64,000 nucleotides of DNA from Comamonadaceae bacterium PBBC1 (GCA_002256145.1 NKIP01000016.1:27855-91854); one strand, 5' to 3'. Positions 1-9,276 are shown, numbered from the stretch's first letter. Numbers and translations: made by a program. Notes: generated from the sequence alone by a model not told the origin.

Positions 1-1010
1 TACATGTCCAGCGCTTGGTGCCAGTTGTTGTTGTGCGTGCGCAGGGCTTCACCCAAAGTGACGGCATCTTCCATGGCCATGCAGGCGCCTTGGGCCATGT
101 ATTGTGTTGTGGGGTGAGCAGCGTCGCCCAGCAGGGTTACACGACCATAGGTCCATTGGCCAATCGGCTCGCGGTCGGCCGTGGCCCAGCGCTTCCAGGT
201 TTTGGGCAGATCGATCAGCTGGCGTGCTTTGGGGCAAATGCCCTGAAAGTAGCTTTGCACTTCTTCTTTGCTGCCGTCCTTGACGCCCCATTCTTCTTGC
301 TCGCGGCTGTGGAAGGTCACGACCACGTTGTATTGCTCACCGCCACGCAGGGGGTAGTGCACCAGATGGCAGTTGGGGCCGACCCAGATGGCGGCGGCGT
401 TCCATTGCAAGTCTTCGGGAAAGTCTTTTTTGTCCACCACTGCGCGGTAGACCACATGGCCGGTCACGCGGGCCGGGTCGCCCACAAATTGCTCGCGCAC
501 CACCGACTTCACGCCATCGGCGCCGATCAGGGCGCATCCTTGGAAGGCTTTGCCGTTCTGGTCCCATACGGTCACGCTGCTTTCGTCTTGCTCGATGCGC
601 ACCACGCGGGTGTGGGTGTGGAATTCGACTTTGCCTGTTTCCTGCGCTCCTTCGAGCAAGGACAAATGCACATCGGCGCGGTGAATGACGGCGTAGGGGT
701 TACCAAAGCGTTGGCGGAACTTCTCGTCCGTCGGGATTTGGCCCACCTGGTATTCGTCGATGGCGTCGTGCATCACCATGAAGTCGGTGTAGACGGCGCG
801 GCCACGTGCTTTGTCACCGATACCCAAAGCGTCAAAGGCGTGAAAGGCGTTGGGGCCGAGCTGGATACCGGCTCCAATCTCGCCGATCTGGGGGGCTTGT
901 TCCAGCACGATGACTCGAAAGCCTTGGCGCACCAGCGCGAGGGCGGCGGCCAGTCCGCCAATGCCGCCACCCGCGATGATGACGGGAAGTTGAGGTGATG
1001 CGAGGGTCAT
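1..1010 (-). CDS. 3-hydroxybenzoate 6-monooxygenase-like FAD monooxygenase (partial, C-terminus cut by window edge)
   Basis: A class A flavoprotein aromatic hydroxylase that would add a hydroxyl group to an aromatic acid using NAD(P)H and O2. The frame is open from the ATG at 1010 to the window edge (336 codons), so the last roughly 60 residues are missing. The N-terminus has the Rossmann FAD motif IIAGGGIGGLAAALALVRQG, then EIGAGIQLGPNAF, and near the cut end GRVTLLGDAAHPTTQYMAQG, the second FAD/ribose-binding motif. The GAGIQLGPNA stretch and overall order match 3-hydroxybenzoate 6-hydroxylase and salicylate hydroxylase relatives; 3-hydroxybenzoate to gentisate is my best guess, not proven. 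It is divergent from paaZ, so the 200-base gap probably holds promoters for both. Cytoplasmic. Confidence 0.85.
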   Translation of the reverse strand, partial: MTLASPQLPVIIAGGGIGGLAAALALVRQGFRVIVLEQAPQIGEIGAGIQLGPNAFHAFDALGIGDKARGRAVYTDFMVMHDAIDEYQVGQIPTDEKFRQRFGNPYAVIHRADVHLSLLEGAQETGKVEFHTHTRVVRIEQDESSVTVWDQNGKAFQGCALIGADGVKSVVREQFVGDPARVTGHVVYRAVVDKKDFPEDLQWNAAAIWVGPNCHLVHYPLRGGEQYNVVVTFHSREQEEWGVKDGSKEEVQSYFQGICPKARQLIDLPKTWKRWATADREPIGQWTYGRVTLLGDAAHPTTQYMAQGACMAMEDAVTLGEALRTHNNNWHQALDM

Positions 1011-1150
1011 TTTGTCTCCAGTTAGCAACAGGGATGAAGTTGATTAATTATAAGTGTACATATTAATTTTACCAAGTCTTGTATTCAACAAGGCTTTGAG
1101 TGAAAACCCTAGGGTCCATGGCGTGAAATGATCCGACGCAAACCGACTAA

Positions 1151-1178
1151 AATTAACCGACTGATCGGTTGGTTAATT
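1151..1178. promoter_or_regulatory. Palindromic operator upstream of paaZ, TetR/PaaR-like
   Basis: Two nested inverted repeats. AATTAACC (1151-1158) pairs with GGTTAATT (1171-1178), and inside them ACCGA (1156-1160) pairs with TCGGT (1165-1169). An extra AACCGACT half-site lies at 1141-1148. It sits 38 bases before the paaZ ATG. ACCGAC/GTCGGT palindromes are typical of TetR-family repressors such as PaaR of phenylacetate genes in Burkholderiales; the assignment to PaaR is inference and no paaR gene is in the window. Confidence 0.55.
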
Positions 1179-1216
1179 TGGTCTGACCCGGTACGAACAT
1201 CTTAGAAAGAGCACCC

Positions 1217-3262
1217 ATGTCGAAAGTCCTGCAAAGTTTCATCGGTGGCCAATGGATCGGCCAGCAAGGCGCACAAAATCTGAGAAGCGCCCTCAATGGC
1301 CAGACGGTTTACCAAACCCATGCCGAAGCCATTGACTTTGGCGACGCGGTGCACCATGCCCGCACTGTCGGCCTGCCCAATTTGCTCAAGCTGGACTTTC
1401 AAGAACGCGCCCAGCGCCTGAAGGCCTTGGCCAAGTACTTGGGTGAGCACAAAGAGCAGCTCTACGCCATCTCGGCCCACACGGGTGCCACCCGCGCCGA
1501 CAGCTGGGTCGACATCGAAGGCGGCGCAGGCACATTGTTTGCCTATTCCAGCATGGGCAGCAACGAACTGCCCAGCGGCAACCTGATCCACGAAGGTCCG
1601 GCTTTTCCTTTGGGAAAAAAAGGCGGCTTTGCGGGCACACACATCCTGGTGCCGCGTGGCGGCATCGCGGTGCACATCAACGCCTTCAACTTCCCCATCT
1701 GGGGTCTGCTCGAAAAGTTTGCGCCCAGCTTTTTGGCGGGCATGCCTTGCATCGGCAAACCCGCCTCGTCCACCAGTTACCTGACCGAAGCCATGGTGCG
1801 CTTGGTCGAGCAATCGGGCATCTTGCCTGCCGGTTCGCTCCAGTTGGTGATCGGCTCCACGGGTGACCTGCTGGACCGCCTGAACGGCCAGGACGTGGTC
1901 ACCTTCACCGGCTCGGCCGACACCGCCGCCATGCTGCGTGTGCACCCCAATGTGGTCAAACACAGCATTCCTTTCAACGCCGAGGCCGACTCGCTCAACT
2001 GCGCCATCCTCGCGCCCGATGTGACGCCCGACGACGAAGAGTTTGATTTGTTCGTGAAAGAAGTCGCCCGCGAGATGACCGTGAAAGCGGGCCAAAAATG
2101 CACCGCAATCCGCCGCGCCATCGTGCCGCGCCAGCATCTGGACGCCGTCGCTGAAAAGCTCAAGGCCCGCCTGGCCAAAGTGGTGGTGGGTGACCCATCG
2201 GTCGAGGGCGTGAAGATGGGGGCCTTGGCCTCGCATGCTCAGCAGGCTGACGTGGCCGAGCGTGTGGCCCTGCTGCGCCAAAGCGCCGAGCTGGTGTTTG
2301 GCGGCGGTGCTGGTTTCAGCCCAGTGGGGCAGGGCGTCGAGGGCGGTGCTTTCTTCCAGCCTACGTTGCTGCTGTGCCAAAAGCCCTTGCAAACCGACAG
2401 CGTGCACGACGTGGAAGCCTTTGGCCCCGTGAGCACGCTCATGGCGTATGACGGCATCGACGAAGCCCTGCAACTGGCCGCTCGCGGCCAAGGCAGCCTG
2501 GTCGGCACGCTGGTCACCAAAGACCCGCAAATCGCTGCGCGGATGATTCCGGTGGCAGCCGCCTTGCATGGCCGCTTGCACATCCTGGACCGCGAATCGG
2601 CGGTGGAATCGACTGGCCACGGCTCGCCCCTGCCGCCACTCAAGCATGGTGGCCCTGGCCGCGCAGGCGGCGGTGAAGAACTCGGCGGCATCCGCGCCGT
2701 CAAACACCTGATGCAACGCACCGCCTTGCAGGGCTCACCCACCATGATCGCCGCCGTCACGGGCGAGTACATGCGCGGCGCCAAGTTGATTGAGACCGAG
2801 GTGCACCCCTTCCGCCGCCACTTTGAAGACCTGCAGATTGGCGAGAGTCTGCTCACCCACCGCCGCACCGTCGGCGAAGCCGACATCGTGGCCTTTGGCG
2901 GCCTGTCGGGCGACTATTTCTACATGCACTTCGACGAGATCGCGGCCAAGGATTCGCCTTTTGGCAAACGCATCGCGCACGGTTACTTTGTGTTGTCGGC
3001 TGCAGCGGGTTTGTTTGTCTCGCCTGCGCCCGGACCGGTGTTGGCCAACTACGGCTTGGACACCCTGCGCTTCGTCAAGCCCGTGGGCATTGGCGACACC
3101 ATCCAGGCCCGCCTGACCGCCAAGCGTAAGATCGATCGCAACAAAAAAGATGCCAACGGCGTGGGCCAAGGCGTGGTGGCTTGGGATGTGGAAGTGACCA
3201 ACCAGCTCGGAGAAGTGGTGGCCAGCTACGACATCTTGACGTTGGTGGCCAAGAAGGGTTGA
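1217..3262 (+). CDS. paaZ: Phenylacetic acid degradation bifunctional protein PaaZ
   Basis: Opens the ring of oxepin-CoA and oxidises the resulting semialdehyde to 3-oxo-5,6-dehydrosuberyl-CoA in the aerobic phenylacetyl-CoA pathway. The 681-residue length is usual for the two-domain enzyme. Residues 1 to about 520 form an aldehyde dehydrogenase domain, with the general base Glu in FNAEADSLN and the nucleophile Cys in [10 protein letters not shown]. Residues about 535-680 form a MaoC-like hydratase domain with [11 protein letters not shown], whose Asp and His five residues later match the E. coli hydratase pair, so both activities look intact. GAAAGAG lies just before the ATG. No other paa gene is nearby, so it is a detached member of the pathway, preceded by the palindrome at 1151-1178. 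The adjacent divergent aromatic monooxygenase fits a catabolic setting. Confidence 0.96.
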   Translation: MSKVLQSFIGGQWIGQQGAQNLRSALNGQTVYQTHAEAIDFGDAVHHARTVGLPNLLKLDFQERAQRLKALAKYLGEHKEQLYAISAHTGATRADSWVDIEGGAGTLFAYSSMGSNELPSGNLIHEGPAFPLGKKGGFAGTHILVPRGGIAVHINAFNFPIWGLLEKFAPSFLAGMPCIGKPASSTSYLTEAMVRLVEQSGILPAGSLQLVIGSTGDLLDRLNGQDVVTFTGSADTAAMLRVHPNVVKHSIPFNAEADSLNCAILAPDVTPDDEEFDLFVKEVAREMTVKAGQKCTAIRRAIVPRQHLDAVAEKLKARLAKVVVGDPSVEGVKMGALASHAQQADVAERVALLRQSAELVFGGGAGFSPVGQGVEGGAFFQPTLLLCQKPLQTDSVHDVEAFGPVSTLMAYDGIDEALQLAARGQGSLVGTLVTKDPQIAARMIPVAAALHGRLHILDRESAVESTGHGSPLPPLKHGGPGRAGGGEELGGIRAVKHLMQRTALQGSPTMIAAVTGEYMRGAKLIETEVHPFRRHFEDLQIGESLLTHRRTVGEADIVAFGGLSGDYFYMHFDEIAAKDSPFGKRIAHGYFVLSAAAGLFVSPAPGPVLANYGLDTLRFVKPVGIGDTIQARLTAKRKIDRNKKDANGVGQGVVAWDVEVTNQLGEVVASYDILTLVAKKG

Positions 3263-3328
3263 CGCTATGCCGGTTGCGCTTGCATGAGCCCCAGCTTTTG
3301 TTGATCGCCCGGAGGCGCACAGGTTTTT

Positions 3329-3396
3329 CGCCCACGGGGTGTGCTCCTACAAAATACAAGGCTCCGATTTTGTAGGAGCGCACCCCGTGCGCGATG
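3329..3396. repeat. REP doublet (REPIN-like inverted pair), family A
   Basis: Two copies of one short palindrome in opposite orientation: the inverted copy at 3329-3350 ending GCTCCTAC, and the direct copy at 3372-3396 beginning GTAGGAGC. Each has the layout GTAGGA, a GC-rich hairpin, then GCGATG. The 199-base gap between paaZ and the methyltransferase gene holds little else. Related copies lie near 38.2, 45.4, 56.7 and 60.6 kb. Confidence 0.75.
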
Positions 3397-3461
3397 GGCG
3401 TGGCACACGCTCTAAAAACTTTGCTCATGGTGTTAAATGAGCACGGCAGGAGTTTGTTTCC

Positions 3462-4076
3462 ATGAATGTTTATGACCGCTACGTCTTGCCTTACCTGATT
3501 GACTTCGCCTGCGGCCTGCCCATGGTGCAGGCGCAGCGTCGCCAGCTGGTGCCCCAAGCGCAAGGCCGTGTGCTGGAGATTGGCATGGGTACCGGCCGTA
3601 ACCTGCCGTTTTACGACCGCAGCCGCGTGACGCGCTTGGTGGGTGTGGACCCGGCCATGCAGATGCACCGCTTGGCCCAAAAGCGCAGCCAAAAGGCGGG
3701 TATCGCAGTCGAGCTGATGGGCCTGTCGGCCGAGCAATTGCCCACGGCCGATGCCAGCTTCGACACCGTGGTCTGCACCTACACCCTGTGCAGCATCCCG
3801 GATGCGGCACAAGCCCTGCGCGAGATGCGCCGGGTGCTGGTGCCGGGCGGCAAGCTCTTGTTTTGCGAACACGGCCGGGCACCTGACGAAGCTGTGCGCC
3901 GATGGCAGGACCGCCTGCAACCGCTGTGGGGTCCGCTGGCTGGGGGCTGCCAGCTGGGGCGTGACATACCTGTTTTGTTGGAAGAAACAGGCTTTGCATC
4001 CAGCATCCAGTCGGGCTACCTGGCGGGTCCGCGCCCGATGACATTTCATTACTGGGGTCAAGCGCAAGCGGCGTGA
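3462..4076 (+). CDS. Class I SAM-dependent methyltransferase (UbiE-like fold)
   Basis: A 204-residue methyltransferase. Motif I is VLEIGMGTGRNLPF (residues about 37-50), followed by the acidic end of strand 2 in LVGVDPAMQM, then SFDTVVCTYTLCSI and the LREMRRVLVPGGKLLF stretch typical of UbiE/Coq5 and phosphatidylethanolamine methyltransferase relatives. The substrate cannot be told from sequence; small soluble proteins of this type often methylate phospholipids, quinones or small molecules. AGGAG precedes the ATG at 3462. It stands alone after a REP doublet and is followed 27 bases later by the Cys-cluster gene in the same direction, so they may be co-transcribed. Confidence 0.85.
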   Translation: MNVYDRYVLPYLIDFACGLPMVQAQRRQLVPQAQGRVLEIGMGTGRNLPFYDRSRVTRLVGVDPAMQMHRLAQKRSQKAGIAVELMGLSAEQLPTADASFDTVVCTYTLCSIPDAAQALREMRRVLVPGGKLLFCEHGRAPDEAVRRWQDRLQPLWGPLAGGCQLGRDIPVLLEETGFASSIQSGYLAGPRPMTFHYWGQAQAA

Positions 4077-4103
4077 GTTGGCGCATCCGGGATAATCCCG
4101 CCC

Positions 4104-4508
4104 ATGAGATCCCCCATTGCCGTCGTTGACGTTGACCGTTGCGAAACCTGGACCCGTTACAAAAACGGTTTGTGTGACACCTGTGCGGCCAACTGCTGCA
4201 CCATGCCGGTCGAGGTCAAGTTGGCCGATCTGGTGCGGCTGGAGCTGGTGGACCCCTTTGAGGCCGAGCACGAAGACCCCAAACAAATTGCCAAGCGCCT
4301 GAGCAAAGCCGGCTTGATCGAGCATTTCAACTTCAAGAACAGCATCTTCAGCTTGGCACGCCGTGCCAGCGGCGACTGCCAGTTTCTGGATGCCAAAACC
4401 CGCCGCTGCACGGTGTACGACAAACGGCCCAACACTTGCCGCTTGCACCCGCAGGTGGGGCCACGTCCCAACCATTGTCCTTACGGCAACAAAGCGCAGT
4501 CGCGCTGA
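4104..4508 (+). CDS. YkgJ-family cysteine cluster protein
   Basis: A 134-residue soluble protein with a metal- or cluster-type Cys set: CDTCAANCC near residues 24-32, then GDCQFLD, RRCTVYDKRPNTCRLHP and a final HCPYGN. This spacing is that of the UPF0153/YkgJ family (CxxCxxxCC plus C-terminal Cys residues), thought to bind zinc or an Fe-S cluster; its cellular role is not established. It follows the methyltransferase gene closely on the same strand. It is full length for the family, with no signal peptide or membrane segment. Confidence 0.88.
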   Translation: MRSPIAVVDVDRCETWTRYKNGLCDTCAANCCTMPVEVKLADLVRLELVDPFEAEHEDPKQIAKRLSKAGLIEHFNFKNSIFSLARRASGDCQFLDAKTRRCTVYDKRPNTCRLHPQVGPRPNHCPYGNKAQSR

Positions 4509-4517
4509 GGGTGTTGC

Positions 4518-7133
4518 TCAAGCGATGAGCAAGTGACTCGGCAACAACAATAGCGCAGCCAGTGGCATGGGTTTGCTGTAAAAGAAGCCCTGTGCTTGCC
4601 TGCACCCCAAACGCAGCAAGGTGTCACGTTGGAAACGGGTTTCAACCCCTTCCGATGTGACTTCAAGCTCCATGGACTTGGCCAAAGCCAAAATGCCCAG
4701 AACAATTTTTTCGTTTTCTTTTCGATCGAGCCCAGCCGTGAAGGACATGTCGATTTTCAGTTTCTGAATGGGCAGAGTTGACAGACGTGACAGCGATGAA
4801 TAGGACTTGCCAAAGTCGTCGATGGCAATGCGAAGCCCCAAGCCCATGATGGACTGCAGTTGAATGGACAGCTCTTGGGGACTCAAACCAAAATCCGACT
4901 CCGTGATTTCAAGCACAAAGGCGTCCAGGCCATTTTCCAAATCGGCCGCCAGCGCTGAGAGGATGGTGAAGAGCCGTTTTCCCGCCAGCAATTGGGGCGA
5001 GGAGTTGAAAGAAATCACGGCTTTGGGAAATTTCAGGCGGATGGCCAGGCTGTCATGCACCACCTGTTGGAACATGCTTTGGGTCAAGGGGTCAATCAGG
5101 CCCGATTGTTCGGCCAGGTCAATGAATTCAGCCGGACTGATGGCGCCCAGTTCCTCATCATGCCAACGCGCCAAGGCCTCAAATCCCACGATTTCTCCGG
5201 TCAGCATGTCCACTTCAGGCTGGTAGTGCGGTGTGATTTTGCCTTCGCGAATGGCCCCGGCCAATTTGCTGTCCACTTTGGCTTTGCGCAGGGTGGTCGA
5301 CATCATTTGGGCGTTGAGCCATTGAATTTGATTGCGGCCTGATGCCTTGGCAAAAAGCAGGGCGGTGTCTGCAAAAACCAGCAGTTCATGGATGCTGCTG
5401 GAATGGTCAGGATAGACGGCTGCGCCTGCGCTGAAGGTGGCTTTGACTTGCACTGCGCCAAGGTGGTTGAGGGTCAAGAGTGCGGGTTCAAAAATCCGTT
5501 TCAAGGTGTCTTGAAACGCGGGCCATGGCGTCTTGACGTCCAGGACGGCGATGAACTCGTCGCCGGATCTGCGACACAAAAAGTTACCCTCTGGCAGGGT
5601 TGATTTCAGATGTTGTGCGGTTTGCCTGAGCACTTCGTCGCCTTGTTCATGACCAAACGTGTCGTTGATGTTTTTGAAATGATCAAGGTCAATGAACAGC
5701 AAGACAAACCCATCGTCGCCATTTTTTTGATGGATGTATTCAAGAAATCCTCTGTAGTTGGGCAAACCCGTGAGGACGTCCTCGCACAGCAGATTTTTGA
5801 GTTTTTTCTCGGCATCGCGAATGGCGCGAATGTCCGAAAACACAGACACATGGCCTTGGCTTTCGCCTTGCTCTCCCAGCAAGGCAGACACAGACAGCAG
5901 CACTGGCAACTGCGATTGTTGCTTGCTCAAGAAATAGGTTTCTCCTCGCCAAGCGCCCAAGCGTCGGACCGTGTCGGCAATGATCTTGGCATCCAGGTCC
6001 TTGTGATCCTGGATGTACAGCCGTCCTGCGGGTTGGTTGATCAGCTCTTGTCGGCTGTAACCGGTCATGTCGGTCAAGGCGGTGTTGACATCCATGATCA
6101 AACCCTGCGGATTGGTGATCAAAATCGCTTCGGCAGCGGTCTCAAAAATTCTTGAAAAAACCTGTAATTTTTGGGTGGCCAATTGTTGCTTTTGCAACAT
6201 TTTTTGCAAGGCACCGGACACTTTGGAAATTTCATCACCTGAGTGGGCATCAATGCTTTTGATGCCATGGCCTTGCACAATGTCCGAGGCCAGTTGAACC
6301 AGGTTTTCCAAACGCAGCGTGGTGCGTTCAGAAAACAGCCTTGTCCACCGCTTGAGCCCGAGCAACAGCAAACCCGCACTGCTCAAGGAGAGCAGCAAGC
6401 CAGCCACGACAAACTTGAAGGCAGACCAATACGTTTGTTGCATTTGAATGTGCAGGGCAAAATTTCTGCCCCCATCGCGCCACTCAAACACGAAAGCTTC
6501 GGTGTGCTCGGTGAGCTCCGGCGCTTTGTCAAAAGGCCTGAGTTGGTAGTTCACTTTCAGGTCTTCCGGAAAATTCAACACCGACATGATGTTGCTCAGC
6601 TCCAGATCAAGCAAAACAAGCCCGATGGGGCTGTCTGAAAAATCTGCAGTGATCGGCCTGCTGACGCTCAAATGATCTTGTTGCCCCAGTTGGATGAGTT
6701 GCAGATGGGTCTGGCTGTCTTGAATGGTTTTTTGAATGTTGGTCTGTGATTTCAGAGCCAAGCTCGTTGCATGTTGACCTTGCACGAAAGGTCTGCCCAG
6801 GTAATCGAGCAGTTCAAATTGGCTGTTGGGGTTTTGATTGGCCTGGGTCAACAGGGGCACCAGGTACTGGCCGCGTCCGCTGGAGTCGGTCAAACCCGTC
6901 CAAACTTGGGTGGACTGGGCCAGGTCGGCAGATTGTTTGACCGCAGAATTGATTTCAAACGACAGCCTGGTCGACATCAAGGCTTTGTAGTGCTTGAAGT
7001 CCTCTTGTTGAAAAGCATAAATGCCGTAGCTGGCCAACAAGATGCTCAGGCTGGTGACCCCAATGAGGTAAGTGCCAAACAAGCCAAAAACATCGCGGCT
7101 GATCTGGGCCTTGATGGATGCCGCTTCACCCAT
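4518..7133 (-). CDS. Membrane PAS-GGDEF-EAL protein (c-di-GMP synthesis/hydrolysis)
   Basis: An 871-residue inner-membrane signalling protein. A first membrane helix (about residues 18-38) and a second (about 236-258, VVAGLLLSLSSAGLLLLGL) enclose a roughly 200-residue periplasmic CHASE4-like sensor region. Then come a HAMP-like linker, a PAS domain (about 330-440), a GGDEF domain with SGDEF as active-site loop, and an EAL domain with FEALARW, IAIDDFGKSYSSLS, KLKIDMSF and TSEGVET. The EAL metal and catalytic positions appear intact, so hydrolysis of c-di-GMP is likely. SGDEF departs from the consensus first Gly, and no RxxD inhibitory site precedes it, so cyclase activity is uncertain. It starts one base after the stop of the binding-protein gene, implying translational coupling, so the periplasmic binding protein may deliver ligand to the sensor region. 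Confidence 0.93.
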   Translation of the reverse strand: MGEAASIKAQISRDVFGLFGTYLIGVTSLSILLASYGIYAFQQEDFKHYKALMSTRLSFEINSAVKQSADLAQSTQVWTGLTDSSGRGQYLVPLLTQANQNPNSQFELLDYLGRPFVQGQHATSLALKSQTNIQKTIQDSQTHLQLIQLGQQDHLSVSRPITADFSDSPIGLVLLDLELSNIMSVLNFPEDLKVNYQLRPFDKAPELTEHTEAFVFEWRDGGRNFALHIQMQQTYWSAFKFVVAGLLLSLSSAGLLLLGLKRWTRLFSERTTLRLENLVQLASDIVQGHGIKSIDAHSGDEISKVSGALQKMLQKQQLATQKLQVFSRIFETAAEAILITNPQGLIMDVNTALTDMTGYSRQELINQPAGRLYIQDHKDLDAKIIADTVRRLGAWRGETYFLSKQQSQLPVLLSVSALLGEQGESQGHVSVFSDIRAIRDAEKKLKNLLCEDVLTGLPNYRGFLEYIHQKNGDDGFVLLFIDLDHFKNINDTFGHEQGDEVLRQTAQHLKSTLPEGNFLCRRSGDEFIAVLDVKTPWPAFQDTLKRIFEPALLTLNHLGAVQVKATFSAGAAVYPDHSSSIHELLVFADTALLFAKASGRNQIQWLNAQMMSTTLRKAKVDSKLAGAIREGKITPHYQPEVDMLTGEIVGFEALARWHDEELGAISPAEFIDLAEQSGLIDPLTQSMFQQVVHDSLAIRLKFPKAVISFNSSPQLLAGKRLFTILSALAADLENGLDAFVLEITESDFGLSPQELSIQLQSIMGLGLRIAIDDFGKSYSSLSRLSTLPIQKLKIDMSFTAGLDRKENEKIVLGILALAKSMELEVTSEGVETRFQRDTLLRLGCRQAQGFFYSKPMPLAALLLLPSHLLIA

Positions 7134-7134
7134 A

Positions 7135-8361
7135 TCAATCCAGCGCTGTCAATTGGCCCGTGGGTGTCAGTTTGACAAACAGGACTTGCGATTTGTCCAG
7201 GGCATCATGCCGTTGCGGGGTGAAGGCTTGGGCATAGTTCTTGACCGCGCCGCTGAAGGGGGGGAGTGTTTCCAGGGCTTGTCTGATTTTGGGTGGTGAC
7301 GTGGTTTGCGCGATTTGCACAGCGCTGGCAATCAGGTGCACGGTGTCGTAGGCATGCGCCGCCCCCACGGGGCTGGGGATGTCTTGTGGGCTTTTGATGC
7401 CTTTGTTTTTCAAGATCCAGTTGGCCAGATAAACAGCTCGGGGTCGTTTGTTCTGATGGAAAGTGAAGGTCTGTATGAAATCGACTTGCACCAAGTTCAG
7501 CTCGTCTTTGACCATGTCGTGCAAGGTGCCGCCTACGGCGCCCCAATGGGAGACCACGGGCAATCGCATGGCGCTGGGGTGCGTGGCCATTTCCTTGATC
7601 AAAATGGCAGCTTCTTTTTCGTTACCGACAAAGAGCAAGCCCTGGGTTTGCGCATCCAGGCAGTTTTGGTAGTGGGTCTTGAGGGACAGATCTCCCCAGT
7701 TGTACCAGCGGATCACGGTGAAGCTGACTTTGTCGTGGTCCGTTTTTTTCTGAATCACTTTTTCTGCCGATCTTCCCCAAGCGGTATTGGGCAAGATGGC
7801 GCAGGCGCGTTGTGCGCCATATCGGGTGGCCAGGCGCTTGACCATGGCCTCGACGCCCCAGGCGTCCTTGAGTGAGACGCGAAACGAATAGGACGGTTTG
7901 AATTCGTGGTCCGTGATGGGGTCGGCCGATCCCCAAACGCTGATCAGCGGCACCTGCAATCGATGGGCCTCTGGCAACATTTCGACGCTGATGGGGCTGT
8001 ATTTTCCGGTCAGCACCGCCACCAAATTCTGGGTTTTGGCCAAGGTGACGAAATTGTCCTTGCCGCGTGCAGACAGGCCTTTGTTGTCGGTGCTGATCAG
8101 TTTCAGGGGGCGGCCACCCAAGACGCCGCCACCGCTGTTGATTTCTTCCATGGCGGCCTGAATGCCCCATTCAATGGCCATGGCCGAGGTGTTGGTCTTG
8201 AGGCTGTAGGCATCGTCAAACCCGATCCACACGGGGGCGAGATGGGGGTTGACACCGTTTTGTGCACCAACTGTGAAGGCCCCTGCACCTGCAGCCAAGC
8301 CCACAAGGCGGAACAGCCATTTTTGAGCCCATTTGCGCAAAGGTCCAGGGCATGGGGTCAT
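7135..8361 (-). CDS. Periplasmic LivK-type ABC substrate-binding protein
   Basis: A 408-residue type I periplasmic binding protein. An N-terminal export signal (WLFRLVGLAAGAGAFTVGA) is followed by two lobes with family features such as GIQAAMEEINSGGGVLGGRP, an ISTDNKG strand and SVWGSADP. Members bind amino acids, urea, short amides or aromatic acids. No permease or ATPase gene accompanies it. Instead it lies between a Crp/Fnr regulator (28 bases upstream) and a PAS-GGDEF-EAL gene (1 base downstream). That context argues for a sensory rather than a transport role, as in periplasmic binding proteins that present ligand to membrane signalling proteins. Ligand unknown. Confidence 0.88.
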   Translation of the reverse strand: MTPCPGPLRKWAQKWLFRLVGLAAGAGAFTVGAQNGVNPHLAPVWIGFDDAYSLKTNTSAMAIEWGIQAAMEEINSGGGVLGGRPLKLISTDNKGLSARGKDNFVTLAKTQNLVAVLTGKYSPISVEMLPEAHRLQVPLISVWGSADPITDHEFKPSYSFRVSLKDAWGVEAMVKRLATRYGAQRACAILPNTAWGRSAEKVIQKKTDHDKVSFTVIRWYNWGDLSLKTHYQNCLDAQTQGLLFVGNEKEAAILIKEMATHPSAMRLPVVSHWGAVGGTLHDMVKDELNLVQVDFIQTFTFHQNKRPRAVYLANWILKNKGIKSPQDIPSPVGAAHAYDTVHLIASAVQIAQTTSPPKIRQALETLPPFSGAVKNYAQAFTPQRHDALDKSQVLFVKLTPTGQLTALD

Positions 8362-8389
8362 GAGTGACGTCTCGCGGGTGGCTTGCCCA

Positions 8390-9073
8390 TCAATGCGCGT
8401 TGGCCGGATTCATGAATCGGTAGCAATCACACGCACGCGATTGCAACAGTGGCCGATCGAGCACCCGCAACTGGCCTCGGGTGACTTCGATCAAACCTTC
8501 TTGGCTCAATTTGCCGGCCGCCAATGTGACCGATTCGCGGCGTATGCCCAGAATGTCTGCGATTTCCTGGTGGGTGATTTGGAGACTTTGCCCTTCGGTT
8601 TTGTCCAGCGTGTTCATGATCCAGCGCACAATTTGCTGCTCGTTGCTGTGCTTGCTGCTGCACACAGTGGGCATGGCAATTTGCAAAATCATTTGCCGTG
8701 TGGTGGCCATCCAGATTTTGAGAAAGTCGTTGTTTTGTCCCAGCTCTGACTGGAACAAGCCCAAGGGAAGTTTGTAGGCAAACCCGGCAAAGCGCACCTT
8801 GGCGCGGCTGAAATTTTGGTTGCCCCCCATGACACCACTGCCCACCATGCCTTCTTTACCAATCAACACGATGTCTGCACTGGCACCGTTGGCCATGTCA
8901 ATTTGCATGGCGATGATGGCGCTGACGGGGAAAAAAACAAATTGGATGTTTTCGTGCGGTCTGAAAATCAGTTGGTCAGCTTCCAAGCACACCAGCTGAA
9001 AGTGGGGCAGGAGTCGCAGGTATTTTTCCTGGATCAAATGTTTGAGCATCAAATTTTTTGATGGATTGAGCAT
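8390..9073 (-). CDS. Crp/Fnr-family transcriptional regulator
   Basis: A 227-residue regulator with an N-terminal cyclic-nucleotide-binding-like beta-roll (about residues 20-140) and a C-terminal winged helix: HQEIADILGIRRESVTLAAG is the recognition helix region. The phosphate-cassette residues used for cAMP are not evident, and no N-terminal Cys set for an Fnr-type Fe-S cluster is seen, so its signal is unknown. The C-terminal RACDCY is common in a Burkholderiales subgroup. First gene of the leftward unit with the binding protein and GGDEF-EAL genes; it may autoregulate them. The upstream region 9074-9130 is strikingly AT-rich. Confidence 0.92.
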   Translation of the reverse strand: MLNPSKNLMLKHLIQEKYLRLLPHFQLVCLEADQLIFRPHENIQFVFFPVSAIIAMQIDMANGASADIVLIGKEGMVGSGVMGGNQNFSRAKVRFAGFAYKLPLGLFQSELGQNNDFLKIWMATTRQMILQIAMPTVCSSKHSNEQQIVRWIMNTLDKTEGQSLQITHQEIADILGIRRESVTLAAGKLSQEGLIEVTRGQLRVLDRPLLQSRACDCYRFMNPANAH

Positions 9074-9242
9074 TGATTGACTATTTATTGTTTCGATTGT
9101 TTTTATTATTTTATTTATAAATCAATGTTTATATGTGCGGCACCGGACGCATGGCGCTCTTCAGATGAAAGCCGTGCTGGCATGGAGGCCCGTTTGGGTG
9201 AAGTCGGGTCAGCTCGGGTGATCTGCGCCGGTTTTTGGGCGC

Positions 9243-9276
9243 AAAAAAAAGCCTCCAGACGGGGCGGTCTGGAGGC
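9243..9276 (-). terminator. Rho-independent terminator of rpoD
   Basis: Read leftward, a perfect 10-bp stem (GCCTCCAGAC at 9251-9260 against GTCTGGAGGC at 9267-9276, six-base loop) is followed by eight T residues (9243-9250). It lies 25 bases past the rpoD stop. Confidence 0.95.

Noticed and set aside
15..998. Rightward 327-residue frame at the left end
   Set aside because: The opposite strand encodes a clear FAD monooxygenase running off the window edge.
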